Shown: positions 1 through 7,024 of the stretch, piece after piece
Numbering within the stretch: the stretch's first letter is position 1
Layout of the letters: every line of letters begins with the position of its first letter
From: an uncultured Sutterella sp.
GTDB lineage: Bacteria > Pseudomonadota > Gammaproteobacteria > Burkholderiales > Burkholderiaceae_F
Assembly (NCBI GenBank): GCA_905192805.1
Contig: CAJJMF010000063.1
Coordinates: 1-11,845 of the forward strand
DNA: 11,845 bases
Direction of reading: 5' to 3'
Program-made: the position numbers and the translations under genes
The notes under the pieces: generated by a model
Told to the model about the DNA's origin: nothing
The model's input: the letters and a program-made list of their open reading frames with translations, nothing else
Database searches by the model: none

Positions 1-88
1 CTCAAATAGAGAAGTTTTTATAAGATAACACTATTACCACTCTGTTGAACTCAGTGTTTATACTGACTACCTGCTAAGAAATTTGATT
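1..88. other. AT-rich non-coding tail downstream of tatD
   Basis: This stretch is clearly richer in A and T than the rest of the window, and all frames contain early stops. Seen from the minus strand it is the 3' flank of tatD. A weak dyad is present: AACACT at 27-32 against AGTGTT at 53-58, with an alternative CACT at 38-41 against AGTG at 53-56. It could be a poor transcription stop for the lolC-lolD-tatD operon, but no clean run of T follows it on the minus strand. I see no gene or convincing promoter here. Confidence 0.5.
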
Positions 89-889
89 TTAGGCGTGTCG
101 TAAGCGCAATCGCGGGAAGGCATTGAGGGCATTCTGGTACGTCATCTCCGAAATCGTCTCTAAACTCACCCCACGCAGTTGGGCAGCCACGTCGGCCGTC
201 TCCAACAAATCAAGCGGTTCGGTACGCAACTCACCCGAGTCCCGACGTCGTGAAGACGGAATATCCGGGGCATCGGTTTCCAATACCCAACGGTCCGCTT
301 CAATCTGGGCAAGATGGCGCCGTATACGCTGGCTTCCGTCGTAGGTGCTCGCCCCGCCAAAACCAAAATGAAAACCGAGCGCCTTAAAGCGTGCCAACTC
401 ATCCTCGGAGCCATTAAAGGCGTGCATCACGCCCCCGACGACGCGGTATCGATTGAGGTACTTTAAAAGGCGAGACCCACTTTTTCGAATATGTACCGAA
501 AGTGGCAACGAAAAGCGTTTCGCGATTTTGAGTTGTTCCGCAAAAAAATGCTCTTGCTTGGCATCGTCGAGCGTCTCGACCCATCCATCAATCCCGATTT
601 CACCGATGCCCACAAAATGCGGATCGTCAAGTGCACGTTCAACCGTTTGCGCGAGTTCCAGTAAGTCCGATTCCTGAGCACGGGGGGTATGCAGGGGATG
701 AATCCCTAGGGTATAAGCCACATCGTATTCATGGGCGAGTGCCTGACAGCGTGCCCAATCCCGGGCATTGCCACCCGCACAGATGAGCATGTCGACAATG
801 CCACGCGCCTTGGCGCGAGCAATCACGTCCCCCACGTCGTCAACAAAATCCTCCACCTGCAAATGGGTGTGGGTATCAATCCATTTCAT
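89..889 (-). CDS. TatD-family metal-dependent hydrolase (putative DNase)
   Basis: A 266-residue protein, the usual length for the TatD/YcfH/YjjV family of TIM-barrel hydrolases. Family members use two metal ions to cut phosphodiester bonds, and several act as 3'-5' DNases. Visible metal-site motifs are D-T-H-T-H at residues 5-9, the E in GIGEIGID (about residue 97), H133 in SVHIRKSG, H156 in VMHAFNG and D206 in LETDAPDIP, all in family order. The ATG at 889 follows a good ribosome binding site (GAGGTGAG). It is the last gene of a minus-strand operon and begins 16 bases after lolD. The sequence is closer in feel to the YjjV branch than to E. coli TatD itself, so I give no gene symbol. Cytoplasmic; its substrate in the cell is unknown. 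Its position behind the lol genes is typical of Burkholderiales and need not mean shared function. Confidence 0.93.
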   Translation of the reverse strand: MKWIDTHTHLQVEDFVDDVGDVIARAKARGIVDMLICAGGNARDWARCQALAHEYDVAYTLGIHPLHTPRAQESDLLELAQTVERALDDPHFVGIGEIGIDGWVETLDDAKQEHFFAEQLKIAKRFSLPLSVHIRKSGSRLLKYLNRYRVVGGVMHAFNGSEDELARFKALGFHFGFGGASTYDGSQRIRRHLAQIEADRWVLETDAPDIPSSRRRDSGELRTEPLDLLETADVAAQLRGVSLETISEMTYQNALNAFPRLRLRHA

Positions 890-905
890 CGCTCACCTCG
901 CGACG

Positions 906-1586
906 TTAGAGAGCCGCCATACGTCCACGATCCAAACGCAACGTGCGGTCGCACCGCGCCGCGAGCGATTCGTCGTGCGTCACAATCACGGTGGCCGTTC
1001 CTTGGCTTCGGGCTAAGTTCACAAATAAATCAAACACCGCATCCGACGTTCGACGATCCAAATTTCCCGTGGGTTCGTCCGCAAGAATCCCCGCAGGATT
1101 GGTCACGAGGGCGCGCGCAATCGCCACACGTTGACGCTCGCCCCCCGAGAGTTGACTCGGTAAATGCGACAGTCGGTGCGTGAGTCCTACGGCTTCGAGC
1201 ATGGCTTGCGCTTTTTGTTTCGCCACTTGGCGATCTTCGTTACGAATCCATAAGGGCATTGCCACGTTGTCTAAAGCGGAAAATTCGGGCAACAAGTGGT
1301 GAAACTGGTACACAAAACCAAGCGAACGGTTTCGTAAGGCCGCCCGATCGTTCGAGTTGAGACGCGAGAGGGCCTTCCCCATCACATACACTTCACCCGC
1401 ATCAAATTGGTCCAGTCCACCTAAGACGTGCAAAAGGGTCGATTTCCCGGAGCCGGACGAACCAACAATCGCCACGACTTCCCCAGGCATCACGGAAAAA
1501 TTGACCTCCTCGAGCACCGGCACGACTTCCGTGCCGTCTCGGTAGGCTTTGGCTAAATCACGGGCCACAATCACAGGGTTACTCAT
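906..1586 (-). CDS. lolD: LolD, ATPase of the lipoprotein-releasing ABC transporter
   Basis: A 226-residue ABC ATPase (E. coli LolD has 233). With LolC/E it drives ATP-dependent release of outer-membrane lipoproteins from the inner membrane to the carrier LolA. It sits on the cytoplasmic face. Seen motifs: Walker A GSSGSGKST at 42-50, signature LSGGE at 146-150, Walker B ILADEP at 167-172 followed by TGNLD, and the switch histidine H204 in IVTHD. FVYQFHHLLPEF around residue 91-102 is the characteristic LolD Q-loop region. I chose the ATG at 1586 because the protein starts there with MSNPVIVARDL, and because it overlaps the lolC stop by eight bases (ATGAGTAA), a usual sign of translational coupling. 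A longer reading from 1646 would only add residues antisense or out of frame to the lolC end. Confidence 0.96.
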   Translation of the reverse strand: MSNPVIVARDLAKAYRDGTEVVPVLEEVNFSVMPGEVVAIVGSSGSGKSTLLHVLGGLDQFDAGEVYVMGKALSRLNSNDRAALRNRSLGFVYQFHHLLPEFSALDNVAMPLWIRNEDRQVAKQKAQAMLEAVGLTHRLSHLPSQLSGGERQRVAIARALVTNPAGILADEPTGNLDRRTSDAVFDLFVNLARSQGTATVIVTHDESLAARCDRTLRLDRGRMAAL

Positions 1587-2838
1587 AACGTAGGGCCTCC
1601 GCGGGTTCCGTTCGAGCGGCGCGCCAACTGGGGTAGAGCGTCGCAATCACACTTAAAATAAAGGAAAAGAGGGCAATCGGAATCACATCACTCATGCGTG
1701 GATCACTCGGCATCGACGAAATGAAATAGACCTCTTTCGGGAGGAATTTCACGCCAAACACCCACTCAATGAAGCTCACAATGCTGCCCACATTTTCGGC
1801 AATCACTAGGCCCGAGACCACGCCCACCGTGACCCCAATCAATCCCACGATCGTTCCTTGCAACACAAAGATTCGCATAATGGCCCCTTGTGTTGCGCCT
1901 AAGGTACGCAAGATCGCAATGTCGGCTTGTTTTTCTTTCACCGTCATCACCAAACTCGACACTAAGCCAAAGGCCCCCACGAGCACAATCAAGAAAAGGA
2001 TGATGCCCATCATGCGTTTTTCTACCTGTACCGCCGCAAACCACGTGCGATTTTGCTGCGACCAGTCACTCGCAATTAACCCCTCGGGGAGCTGTTGATT
2101 GAGTTGTTCCGCGACCTCGGGGGCGTCATCCATATGAGCGAGCTTTAACCGTAAGCCCTGTGGTCCGTTGGTACGGTAGAGCGCTTGGGCGTCACGGATA
2201 TGAATGAGCGCCATCGAGCTGTCGTACTCATAGTGTCCTGAATTCATCAGTCCAACAACCGTAAACTGGCGCATCCGGGGCACCACCCCGGCAGGGGTGA
2301 CATTACCTTCTGGCACCATCATCGCCACTTTGTCGCCAATACGCACACCGAGCAAATACGCCAAATCTTTCCCAAGGACCACGCGAAATTCCCCTGGCTC
2401 CAATACCGCCAAATTCGGAATCCCCATCAAATGCGTGGCAATTTCACTCACTTTGGGTTCAGCCTCCGGGTCAATCCCTTTGACCATGGCACCACGCACG
2501 GAGCGTCCTGCCGTCAATAGGCCTTGCCCTTGCACGAAGGGTGCCGAGGCGACAATCTGCGCGTTTTGGGTTAACGCGCTCGCGAGCTTATCCCAATCGG
2601 GCTGCGTTCCTCCGATGGCGCGTAATTCCATATGTGGCACGACCGAAAGCATGCGATCGCGCACTTCCTTCTGGAAGCCGTTCATCACGGACAGTACAAT
2701 AATGAGCGCGGCTACCCCAAGGGCAATGGACGTCACAGACATCGCCGAGATAAAGGACATGAATCGGTCCTTACGACGTCCGCGCCGTCCTGCACGGGTA
2801 TAGGTGAGACCAATGGTCCATTCAAAAGGGATCTTCAC
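1579..2838 (-). CDS. lolC: LolC/LolE-family permease of the lipoprotein-releasing transporter
   Basis: A 419-residue inner-membrane protein. One membrane segment lies at about 30-53 (within SAMSVTSIALGVAALIIVL), then a large periplasmic domain, then three more segments near 277-300, 318-345 and 385-408. This FtsX/MacB-like layout is that of LolC and LolE. The final segments are followed by YPSWRAARTEPAEALRYE, the typical family ending. The start is GTG at 2838, eight to ten bases after an AGGA ribosome binding site. Only one permease gene is present with lolD. The periplasmic part carries both a proline-containing loop that resembles the LolC hook (VTPAGVVPRMRQF) and a LolE-like stretch (YDSSMALIHI). 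It may therefore be a hybrid LolF-type subunit that works as a homodimer. The symbol lolC follows usual annotation practice; the hybrid reading is inference. Confidence 0.93.
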   Translation of the reverse strand: MKIPFEWTIGLTYTRAGRRGRRKDRFMSFISAMSVTSIALGVAALIIVLSVMNGFQKEVRDRMLSVVPHMELRAIGGTQPDWDKLASALTQNAQIVASAPFVQGQGLLTAGRSVRGAMVKGIDPEAEPKVSEIATHLMGIPNLAVLEPGEFRVVLGKDLAYLLGVRIGDKVAMMVPEGNVTPAGVVPRMRQFTVVGLMNSGHYEYDSSMALIHIRDAQALYRTNGPQGLRLKLAHMDDAPEVAEQLNQQLPEGLIASDWSQQNRTWFAAVQVEKRMMGIILFLIVLVGAFGLVSSLVMTVKEKQADIAILRTLGATQGAIMRIFVLQGTIVGLIGVTVGVVSGLVIAENVGSIVSFIEWVFGVKFLPKEVYFISSMPSDPRMSDVIPIALFSFILSVIATLYPSWRAARTEPAEALRYE

Positions 2839-2912
2839 AGAATTCGTTCCTATCCTAGGGAAAACGGAGAATGCGCATATTCTAACCGTACTGAGTGAGT
2901 AGAATACTTTCT
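2839..2912. promoter_or_regulatory. Divergent intergenic spacer between lolC and the recJ-linked genes
   Basis: These 74 bases lie between two divergent operons, so promoters for both should be here or just inside the genes. Weak -10-like boxes are visible: TAGAAT on the plus strand at 2900-2905 and TAGAAT on the minus strand at 2884-2879. Neither has a recognisable -35 box. A perfect 8-base palindrome ATGCGCAT lies at 2871-2878, flanked by AGA and ATTCT, and could be an operator or chance. The assignment rests mainly on gene layout. Confidence 0.35.
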
Positions 2913-3956
2913 ATGTCCAAAGCTTTCATACTGATACCGGGATTACGCCTTGCAAAAGATCAGGCGAACGCCCTCCTCGAGACGCTTTGTCCCGAGGAAG
3001 ACGAGGCACTGCGACGCATTGCCCCCAACGTCAAAGCACTCCACGCCCAAGTATTTGATCGCGGTCCCTACTGGCGTGCGCAACACCGGCTCTGGCTCTG
3101 GAAAGTACTCACGCGCGATGAGGGCTATCCTCGAGAGGCGCCGTGGCTCTGGAGCGCGTTAGGTGCTCGAGAACTCGCGCCCGAACTCTGGGCACTGAGC
3201 CCGCTCTGCCTCTCCCCCGACGGGGACGTGACAGAAGTGACGCTTAACGCTTCCCATGTGTTTTCGCTCAGTCAGGTTTTACGTGAACCGCTCAAAAAAG
3301 CGGGCTTTCAGCTGCAACTGTGGGATAATCATTGGTTCGTTACGCGTAAAACGCCTTGGTCCGTGGTCAGTACCCCCGTGAGCGCCCTTCGAGGACGCCC
3401 CTTTGATCATCGTGCTGTTCTGGGTGATACCGAGGCGTTTGAGGCGCTATTGGATGAGCTCCATCGCGCAAAAACACACTGGGAAGAACGCGAAAACTGC
3501 ACCCTTTTTACCCATTTTTGGCTCTGGGGCGGCGGTTGTGAAGAGCGCTTCTATCCCCCTACCCTCATTCGTGCTGTCGCGTCCGATGATCCCATCGTAC
3601 TCGGTTGGGCCAATGCTGCTGGCATCCTCAACACGTTCCTCACGTCCACCCAAACAGGTTGGCCTGAGGATACGGCGCCAGGCGATGTGATCGTCCTGCT
3701 CGATACGCTTTACGAACCGTGGTTAAAAGGGGACACACGTGCGTGGCGCTTAGCGCTCCCTCGCTTAGCGGATCAGGTTGAGCGTTACCGCCAACACGCC
3801 CTCAAACGCGATCCACAAACCGACGTCATTATCGTTGGGTTTGGGGAAGACGGGGCCGTGAGTTTTGAGCCCCACGAAAACACATTAAAGAATCGAATCT
3901 TTAAGCCCACCGCGCTCCCACCGAGCGCTTGGTTGGCACCATCCACATCAGAGTGA
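2913..3956 (+). CDS. COG4255-like 'phosphoglycerate mutase-like' protein, function unknown
   Basis: A 347-residue soluble protein with no signal peptide or membrane segment. It resembles the proteins that lie next to recJ in many Burkholderiales and are often named 'phosphoglycerate mutase' or COG4255. The resemblance I recall is in overall plan: an N-terminal MSKAFILIPG strand, a central region with LWDNHWFVTRK and STPVSALRGRPFD, then TLFTHFWLWGGG near the middle and a C-terminal alpha/beta half. I do not see a mutase active site, and the enzymatic label should not be trusted. The ATG at 2913 is preferred; an in-frame GTG at 2895 would add six residues. Neither has a strong ribosome binding site. 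Its TGA ends one base before the recJ ATG, so the two genes are almost certainly co-transcribed and probably translationally coupled. Confidence 0.8.
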   Translation: MSKAFILIPGLRLAKDQANALLETLCPEEDEALRRIAPNVKALHAQVFDRGPYWRAQHRLWLWKVLTRDEGYPREAPWLWSALGARELAPELWALSPLCLSPDGDVTEVTLNASHVFSLSQVLREPLKKAGFQLQLWDNHWFVTRKTPWSVVSTPVSALRGRPFDHRAVLGDTEAFEALLDELHRAKTHWEERENCTLFTHFWLWGGGCEERFYPPTLIRAVASDDPIVLGWANAAGILNTFLTSTQTGWPEDTAPGDVIVLLDTLYEPWLKGDTRAWRLALPRLADQVERYRQHALKRDPQTDVIIVGFGEDGAVSFEPHENTLKNRIFKPTALPPSAWLAPSTSE

Positions 3957-3957
3957 C

Positions 3958-5652
3958 ATGACACGAATTGTTCAACGCCCGTTTGATATCGAAAAAGCAA
4001 CTCAACTGATCGCCGACGGTTTTTCCCCGGCCCTTGCTCGAGCGCTCGCCGCCCGAGGGATCGCCTCCCGGGACGATTTATTAGTCGATTGGCAGGGACT
4101 CCTTGCTCCGCAGCAGTTGGAGGGTACACGCGAAGCGGCTATTCGCTTAGCTCAGGCGCGCGAACGAGGTGAGCTGGTCACCATCGTCGCGGACTATGAC
4201 TGTGATGGGGCCACGGCGTGCAGTATCGCCATGAAGGGGTTAACCCAAATGGGCATTCGCGTGAATTATTTTGTGCCCGATCGTGTCACTCAAGGCTATG
4301 GGCTCACGCCGAGCTTTGTGGATATGATTCACGAGCGCTCTCCCGAAACCCGTTTGATCGTCACCGTCGATAACGGCATTTCCTCCATTAAGGCAGTCGA
4401 ACAGGCACGTCAGTATGGCATTGACGTGATCATTACGGACCACCATTTACCGGGCGACGTGGAGCCGCAGGCCCTTGCCATTGTGAATCCCAATCGCAAA
4501 GGGTCCACGTTTGCGTCGAAAAACCTCGCTGGGGTGGGCGTCATGTATTACGTGCTTCTCGCCTTACGGGCCTATTTACGTGAACAAGGCGTCTACGATC
4601 GCATGACACAACCACGCCTTGATGCGCTCGTTGACTTAGTCGCCTTAGGCACGGTGGCCGACGTCGTGAAACTCGACAAAAATAACCGCATTTTGGTGGC
4701 TCAAGGGCTCAGACGCATTCGTCAAGGATTGGCACAGCCTGGCATACAAGCCCTCTTTAGTATCGCAGGCCGAAAACCCGAAGAAGCCTCGGTGCGGGAC
4801 TTTGGCTTTGCCATTGGTCCCCGTATTAACGCCGCGGGGCGATTAAGTAGTATGCAAAACGGGATCGAATGCTTACTCTCGTCCACGGAAACCACCGCAC
4901 TCGCCTTTGCCCGAGAACTCAACGCCATTAACAGTGAACGGCGAGAGCTCGAAACCAATATGCAACAAATTGCCGAAGCGGCTGTGGAGGCCCAACTCGA
5001 ATCCCATCGAGCCACGCTCTGCTTACGGGATGAGGAATTTAACGAAGGGGTCGTGGGGCTGGTAGCGAGCCGTATTAAAGATCGCATTCATCGTCCGGTC
5101 TTTGCCTTTGCGCCTGCGGACAATCAAACCCTCAAAGGCTCTGGACGCAGTATTCCCGGCATTCATTTGCGAGACATGCTCGCGATCGTCAATCAAGCCC
5201 TGCCGGGCGCAATTGTGCGCTTTGGGGGCCATGCAGCGGCGGCTGGCTTAACACTCAATGCGGCCTTTTATGAGGACTTTTGCCGTTTACTGGAAGACAC
5301 CGTTAAAGCGCATACGGAACCACACTTGTTTGAACGTATTGTTTACGCGGACGGTGGACTCAAAGCAACCGAAATTAACGAGTCGCTTATTACCAGCATT
5401 GACCAGCTCATTTGGGGCCAAGGCTTTGAAGCGCCGATTTTCGCCAACGACTTTACCGTGCGTCGCCAAACCGTACTCAAAGACGCGCACCTCAAACTGA
5501 CGCTAGAGCACGAAGGGGCCCTCTTTGATGCGATTTTCTTTCGCCGCCGAGATCCATTCGCACAGCAGGTCACCCTTGCCTACCGCCCCACGATCAATGA
5601 ATTCATGGGACGCCGTAGCATTCAATTGGTGATTGAAGCCGTGGACGAATAA
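3958..5652 (+). CDS. recJ: RecJ, single-stranded-DNA-specific 5'-3' exonuclease
   Basis: A 564-residue DHH/DHHA1 phosphoesterase (E. coli RecJ has 577). RecJ degrades single-stranded DNA 5' to 3' in recombination (RecF pathway), mismatch repair and base-excision repair; it is cytoplasmic and needs Mn2+ or Mg2+. Motifs in order: DYDCDG at 79-84, VDNGIS at 137-142, TDHHLPGD with the DHH triad at 161-163, LGTVADVV at 230-237, and the DHHA1 signature RFGGHAAAAG with GGH at 423-425. A C-terminal OB-like part with YADGGLK and FEAPIFANDF follows, as in complete RecJ. The ATG at 3958 begins one base after the previous stop, with little Shine-Dalgarno sequence, which fits coupling. Lysine is nearly always AAA (12 of 14 by my count), unlike lysS downstream. 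Confidence 0.97.
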   Translation: MTRIVQRPFDIEKATQLIADGFSPALARALAARGIASRDDLLVDWQGLLAPQQLEGTREAAIRLAQARERGELVTIVADYDCDGATACSIAMKGLTQMGIRVNYFVPDRVTQGYGLTPSFVDMIHERSPETRLIVTVDNGISSIKAVEQARQYGIDVIITDHHLPGDVEPQALAIVNPNRKGSTFASKNLAGVGVMYYVLLALRAYLREQGVYDRMTQPRLDALVDLVALGTVADVVKLDKNNRILVAQGLRRIRQGLAQPGIQALFSIAGRKPEEASVRDFGFAIGPRINAAGRLSSMQNGIECLLSSTETTALAFARELNAINSERRELETNMQQIAEAAVEAQLESHRATLCLRDEEFNEGVVGLVASRIKDRIHRPVFAFAPADNQTLKGSGRSIPGIHLRDMLAIVNQALPGAIVRFGGHAAAAGLTLNAAFYEDFCRLLEDTVKAHTEPHLFERIVYADGGLKATEINESLITSIDQLIWGQGFEAPIFANDFTVRRQTVLKDAHLKLTLEHEGALFDAIFFRRRDPFAQQVTLAYRPTINEFMGRRSIQLVIEAVDE

Positions 5653-5656
5653 AGCG

Positions 5657-5699
5657 ACACGCAGTGACTAAGCCCATGATTTTACTCACAAAGTCGTGT
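5657..5699 (+). other. Imperfect hairpin just after recJ
   Basis: GTGACTAA at 5664-5671 pairs with TTACTCAC at 5682-5689 apart from one C/C mismatch. An outer ACACG at 5657-5661 pairs with CGTGT at 5695-5699. No run of T follows, so it does not look like a classical intrinsic terminator. It could protect the recJ 3' end or help Rho-dependent release, or be chance. Confidence 0.3.
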
Positions 5700-5705
5700 T
5701 CAAAA

Positions 5706-5735
5706 TTTAGTCCATTGCCCTAAATCGCTTATAAT
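5706..5735 (+). promoter_or_regulatory. Candidate promoter for prfB
   Basis: A perfect TATAAT lies at 5730-5735. Upstream, TTTAGT at 5706-5711 (18-base spacer, three matches to TTGACA) is a weak -35 box. Transcription would begin near 5742, giving a leader of about 85 bases before the prfB ATG. It is the best promoter-like sequence in the 174-base spacer. A weaker alternative is TTGACT at 5775-5780 with TTTACT at 5800-5805, whose 19-base spacer is long. Confidence 0.45.
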
Positions 5736-5763
5736 TTCCGATTCACCTTTTTCGATTTAATCA

Positions 5764-5802
5764 AACGGACCTTCTTGACTCACCGAGGTCCGTTCTGTTT
5801 TT
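5764..5802 (+). terminator. Intrinsic terminator-like hairpin between recJ and prfB
   Basis: AACGGACCT at 5764-5772 pairs perfectly with AGGTCCGTT at 5786-5794, giving nine base pairs around a 13-base loop. CTG and five T (5798-5802) follow. It could end recJ transcripts. Because it lies downstream of the TATAAT box and upstream of prfB, it would also act on transcripts starting at that box, so it may be an attenuator. Confidence 0.65.
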
Positions 5803-5826
5803 ACTTAACCAACTTTTGGAAACATT

Positions 5827-6949
5827 ATGGAAGTCGAACGCATCAATCAAATTCAGAACCTCATCGACGATTTAACGCATCGTCTGGTTGAATTACGGGG
5901 GTATCTTTGACGTCGATCGTAAAGCGCGACGACTCGAAGAAGTCAACCGTGAGGTCGAAAATCCGGATCTCTGGAATGACCCGAAACATGCCCAAGAAAT
6001 CAGCAAAGAGAAAAAACTCCTCGATGGCATTGTTGGGAGCTTTAATCGTCTGACCACGGGCATCAATGATGCGGCCGAATTGTTTGAACTCTCCATGGCC
6101 GAAGAGGACTGGGATACCGTAGAAGCCGTGGGTGGCGACGTGGAAGCCATTGAACGCCAAGTCGCGGACTTGGAATTCAAGCGTATGTTTAACCAGCCCA
6201 TGGACCCCGCGAATTGTTACCTCGAAATCCAATCCGGGGCGGGTGGCACCGAAGCGCAAGACTGGGCCAGTATGCTCGAACGTATGTATATGCGCTACGC
6301 CGAACGTAAAGGCTTTAAGGTCACCTTGGAAGAAGAAAGTGCGGGGGACGTCGCGGGGATTAAGTCCGCCACGCTCTATATCGAAGGCGATTATGCCTAC
6401 GGTACGTTGCGTACCGAAACAGGTATTCACCGCTTAGTCCGTAAGAGCCCCTTTGACTCTAACGCTCGCCGACACACCTCCTTTACTTCGGTCTATGTCT
6501 ACCCCGAAGTGGACGATTCGATTGATATCGAAATCAATCCTGCAGACTTAAAGATTGACGTGTTCCGCGCGTCAGGTGCCGGTGGTCAGCATATTCAAAA
6601 GACGGAGTCGGCCGTGCGTATTCACCACGTTCCGACGGGCATTATCACCATTTGTCAGGATGACCGCTCGCAGCACCGCAACCGTGAAAAGGCGATGCAA
6701 CAGTTAAAAGCCAAGCTCTATGAATTGGAAATGCGTAAACGTATGGAAGCCCAAACCAAACTCGAAGAGTCCAAGTCGGACATTGGTTGGGGACACCAAA
6801 TTCGTAGTTATGTGCTCGATCAATCCCGTGTCAAGGATTTGCGAACCAATGTCGAAACCGGTAATACCGGTGCCGTGCTCGATGGCGATTTAGACCAATT
6901 CATCGAAGCGTCGTTAAAGCTCAACATCGGCGGTGGCTCGACCGATTAA
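5827..6949 (+). CDS. prfB: Peptide chain release factor 2 (RF2), with programmed +1 frameshift
   Basis: RF2 recognises UGA and UAA in the ribosomal A site and triggers release of the finished protein. The coding region is 5827-5907 joined to 5909-6949: 27 codons from the ATG, an in-frame TGA at 5908-5910, then a +1 shift that skips T5908 and continues with GAC. The product is 373 residues (E. coli RF2 has 365). The stop-recognition tripeptide SPF is at 207-209 and the catalytic GGQ at 252-254. The residue matching E. coli position 246 is alanine (RASGAGGQ), the fully active form. A GGAAA motif stands upstream of the ATG at 5827. A start at the TTG at 5888, in the shifted frame, would lose the N-terminus and the autoregulation. 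lysS follows 75 bases downstream, as in many proteobacteria. Confidence 0.97.
5898..5911 (+). promoter_or_regulatory. prfB programmed +1 frameshift site
   Basis: The site contains a G-rich internal Shine-Dalgarno element (five G at 5897-5901), three bases, then CTT TGA C with the TGA at 5908-5910. This is the classical RF2 autoregulation signal. When RF2 is scarce, the ribosome pauses at UGA, slips +1 on CUU and makes more RF2. From the five G onward the sequence matches the E. coli site as I remember it; the base before them is C rather than A, which slightly weakens the internal Shine-Dalgarno. Confidence 0.96.
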
Positions 6950-6967
6950 TTCTCATTGTTCACAAGG

Positions 6968-7007
6968 GGTCCTCCAGAAGTGCTATGCTTAAGCACACTG
7001 AAGGACC
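6968..7007 (+). promoter_or_regulatory. Hairpin in the prfB-lysS spacer, upstream of the lysS ribosome binding site
   Basis: Three stacked stems are visible: GGTCCT 6968-6973 with AGGACC 7002-7007, CAG 6975-6977 with CTG 6998-7000, and GTGCT 6980-6984 with AGCAC 6992-6996, around a seven-base loop. The U run at 7019-7024 begins 11 bases after the stem, too far for an ordinary terminator. An extended -10-like TGCTATGCT at 6981-6989 overlaps the loop, so part of this dyad could instead be promoter and operator DNA. See the finding on alternative pairing. Confidence 0.45.
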
Positions 7008-7024
7008 ACTACAGGATCTTTTTT

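Noticed and set aside
731..1183. A 150-codon open frame on the plus strand over tatD and lolD
   Set aside because: It lies opposite two clear genes and shows no domain; a shadow reading.
5888..5908. prfB start at TTG 5888 without frameshift
   Set aside because: The ATG at 5827 plus the classic CTT TGA C site gives the full RF2 length and known control.
5861..6430. A 189-codon open frame on the minus strand across prfB
   Set aside because: It is antisense to the conserved RF2 coding region, has no recognisable domain and is a by-product of prfB codon use.
6950..7024. T-box or lysine riboswitch before lysS
   Set aside because: The spacer has only 75 bases and lacks T-box or L-box consensus elements; only a simple hairpin is seen.
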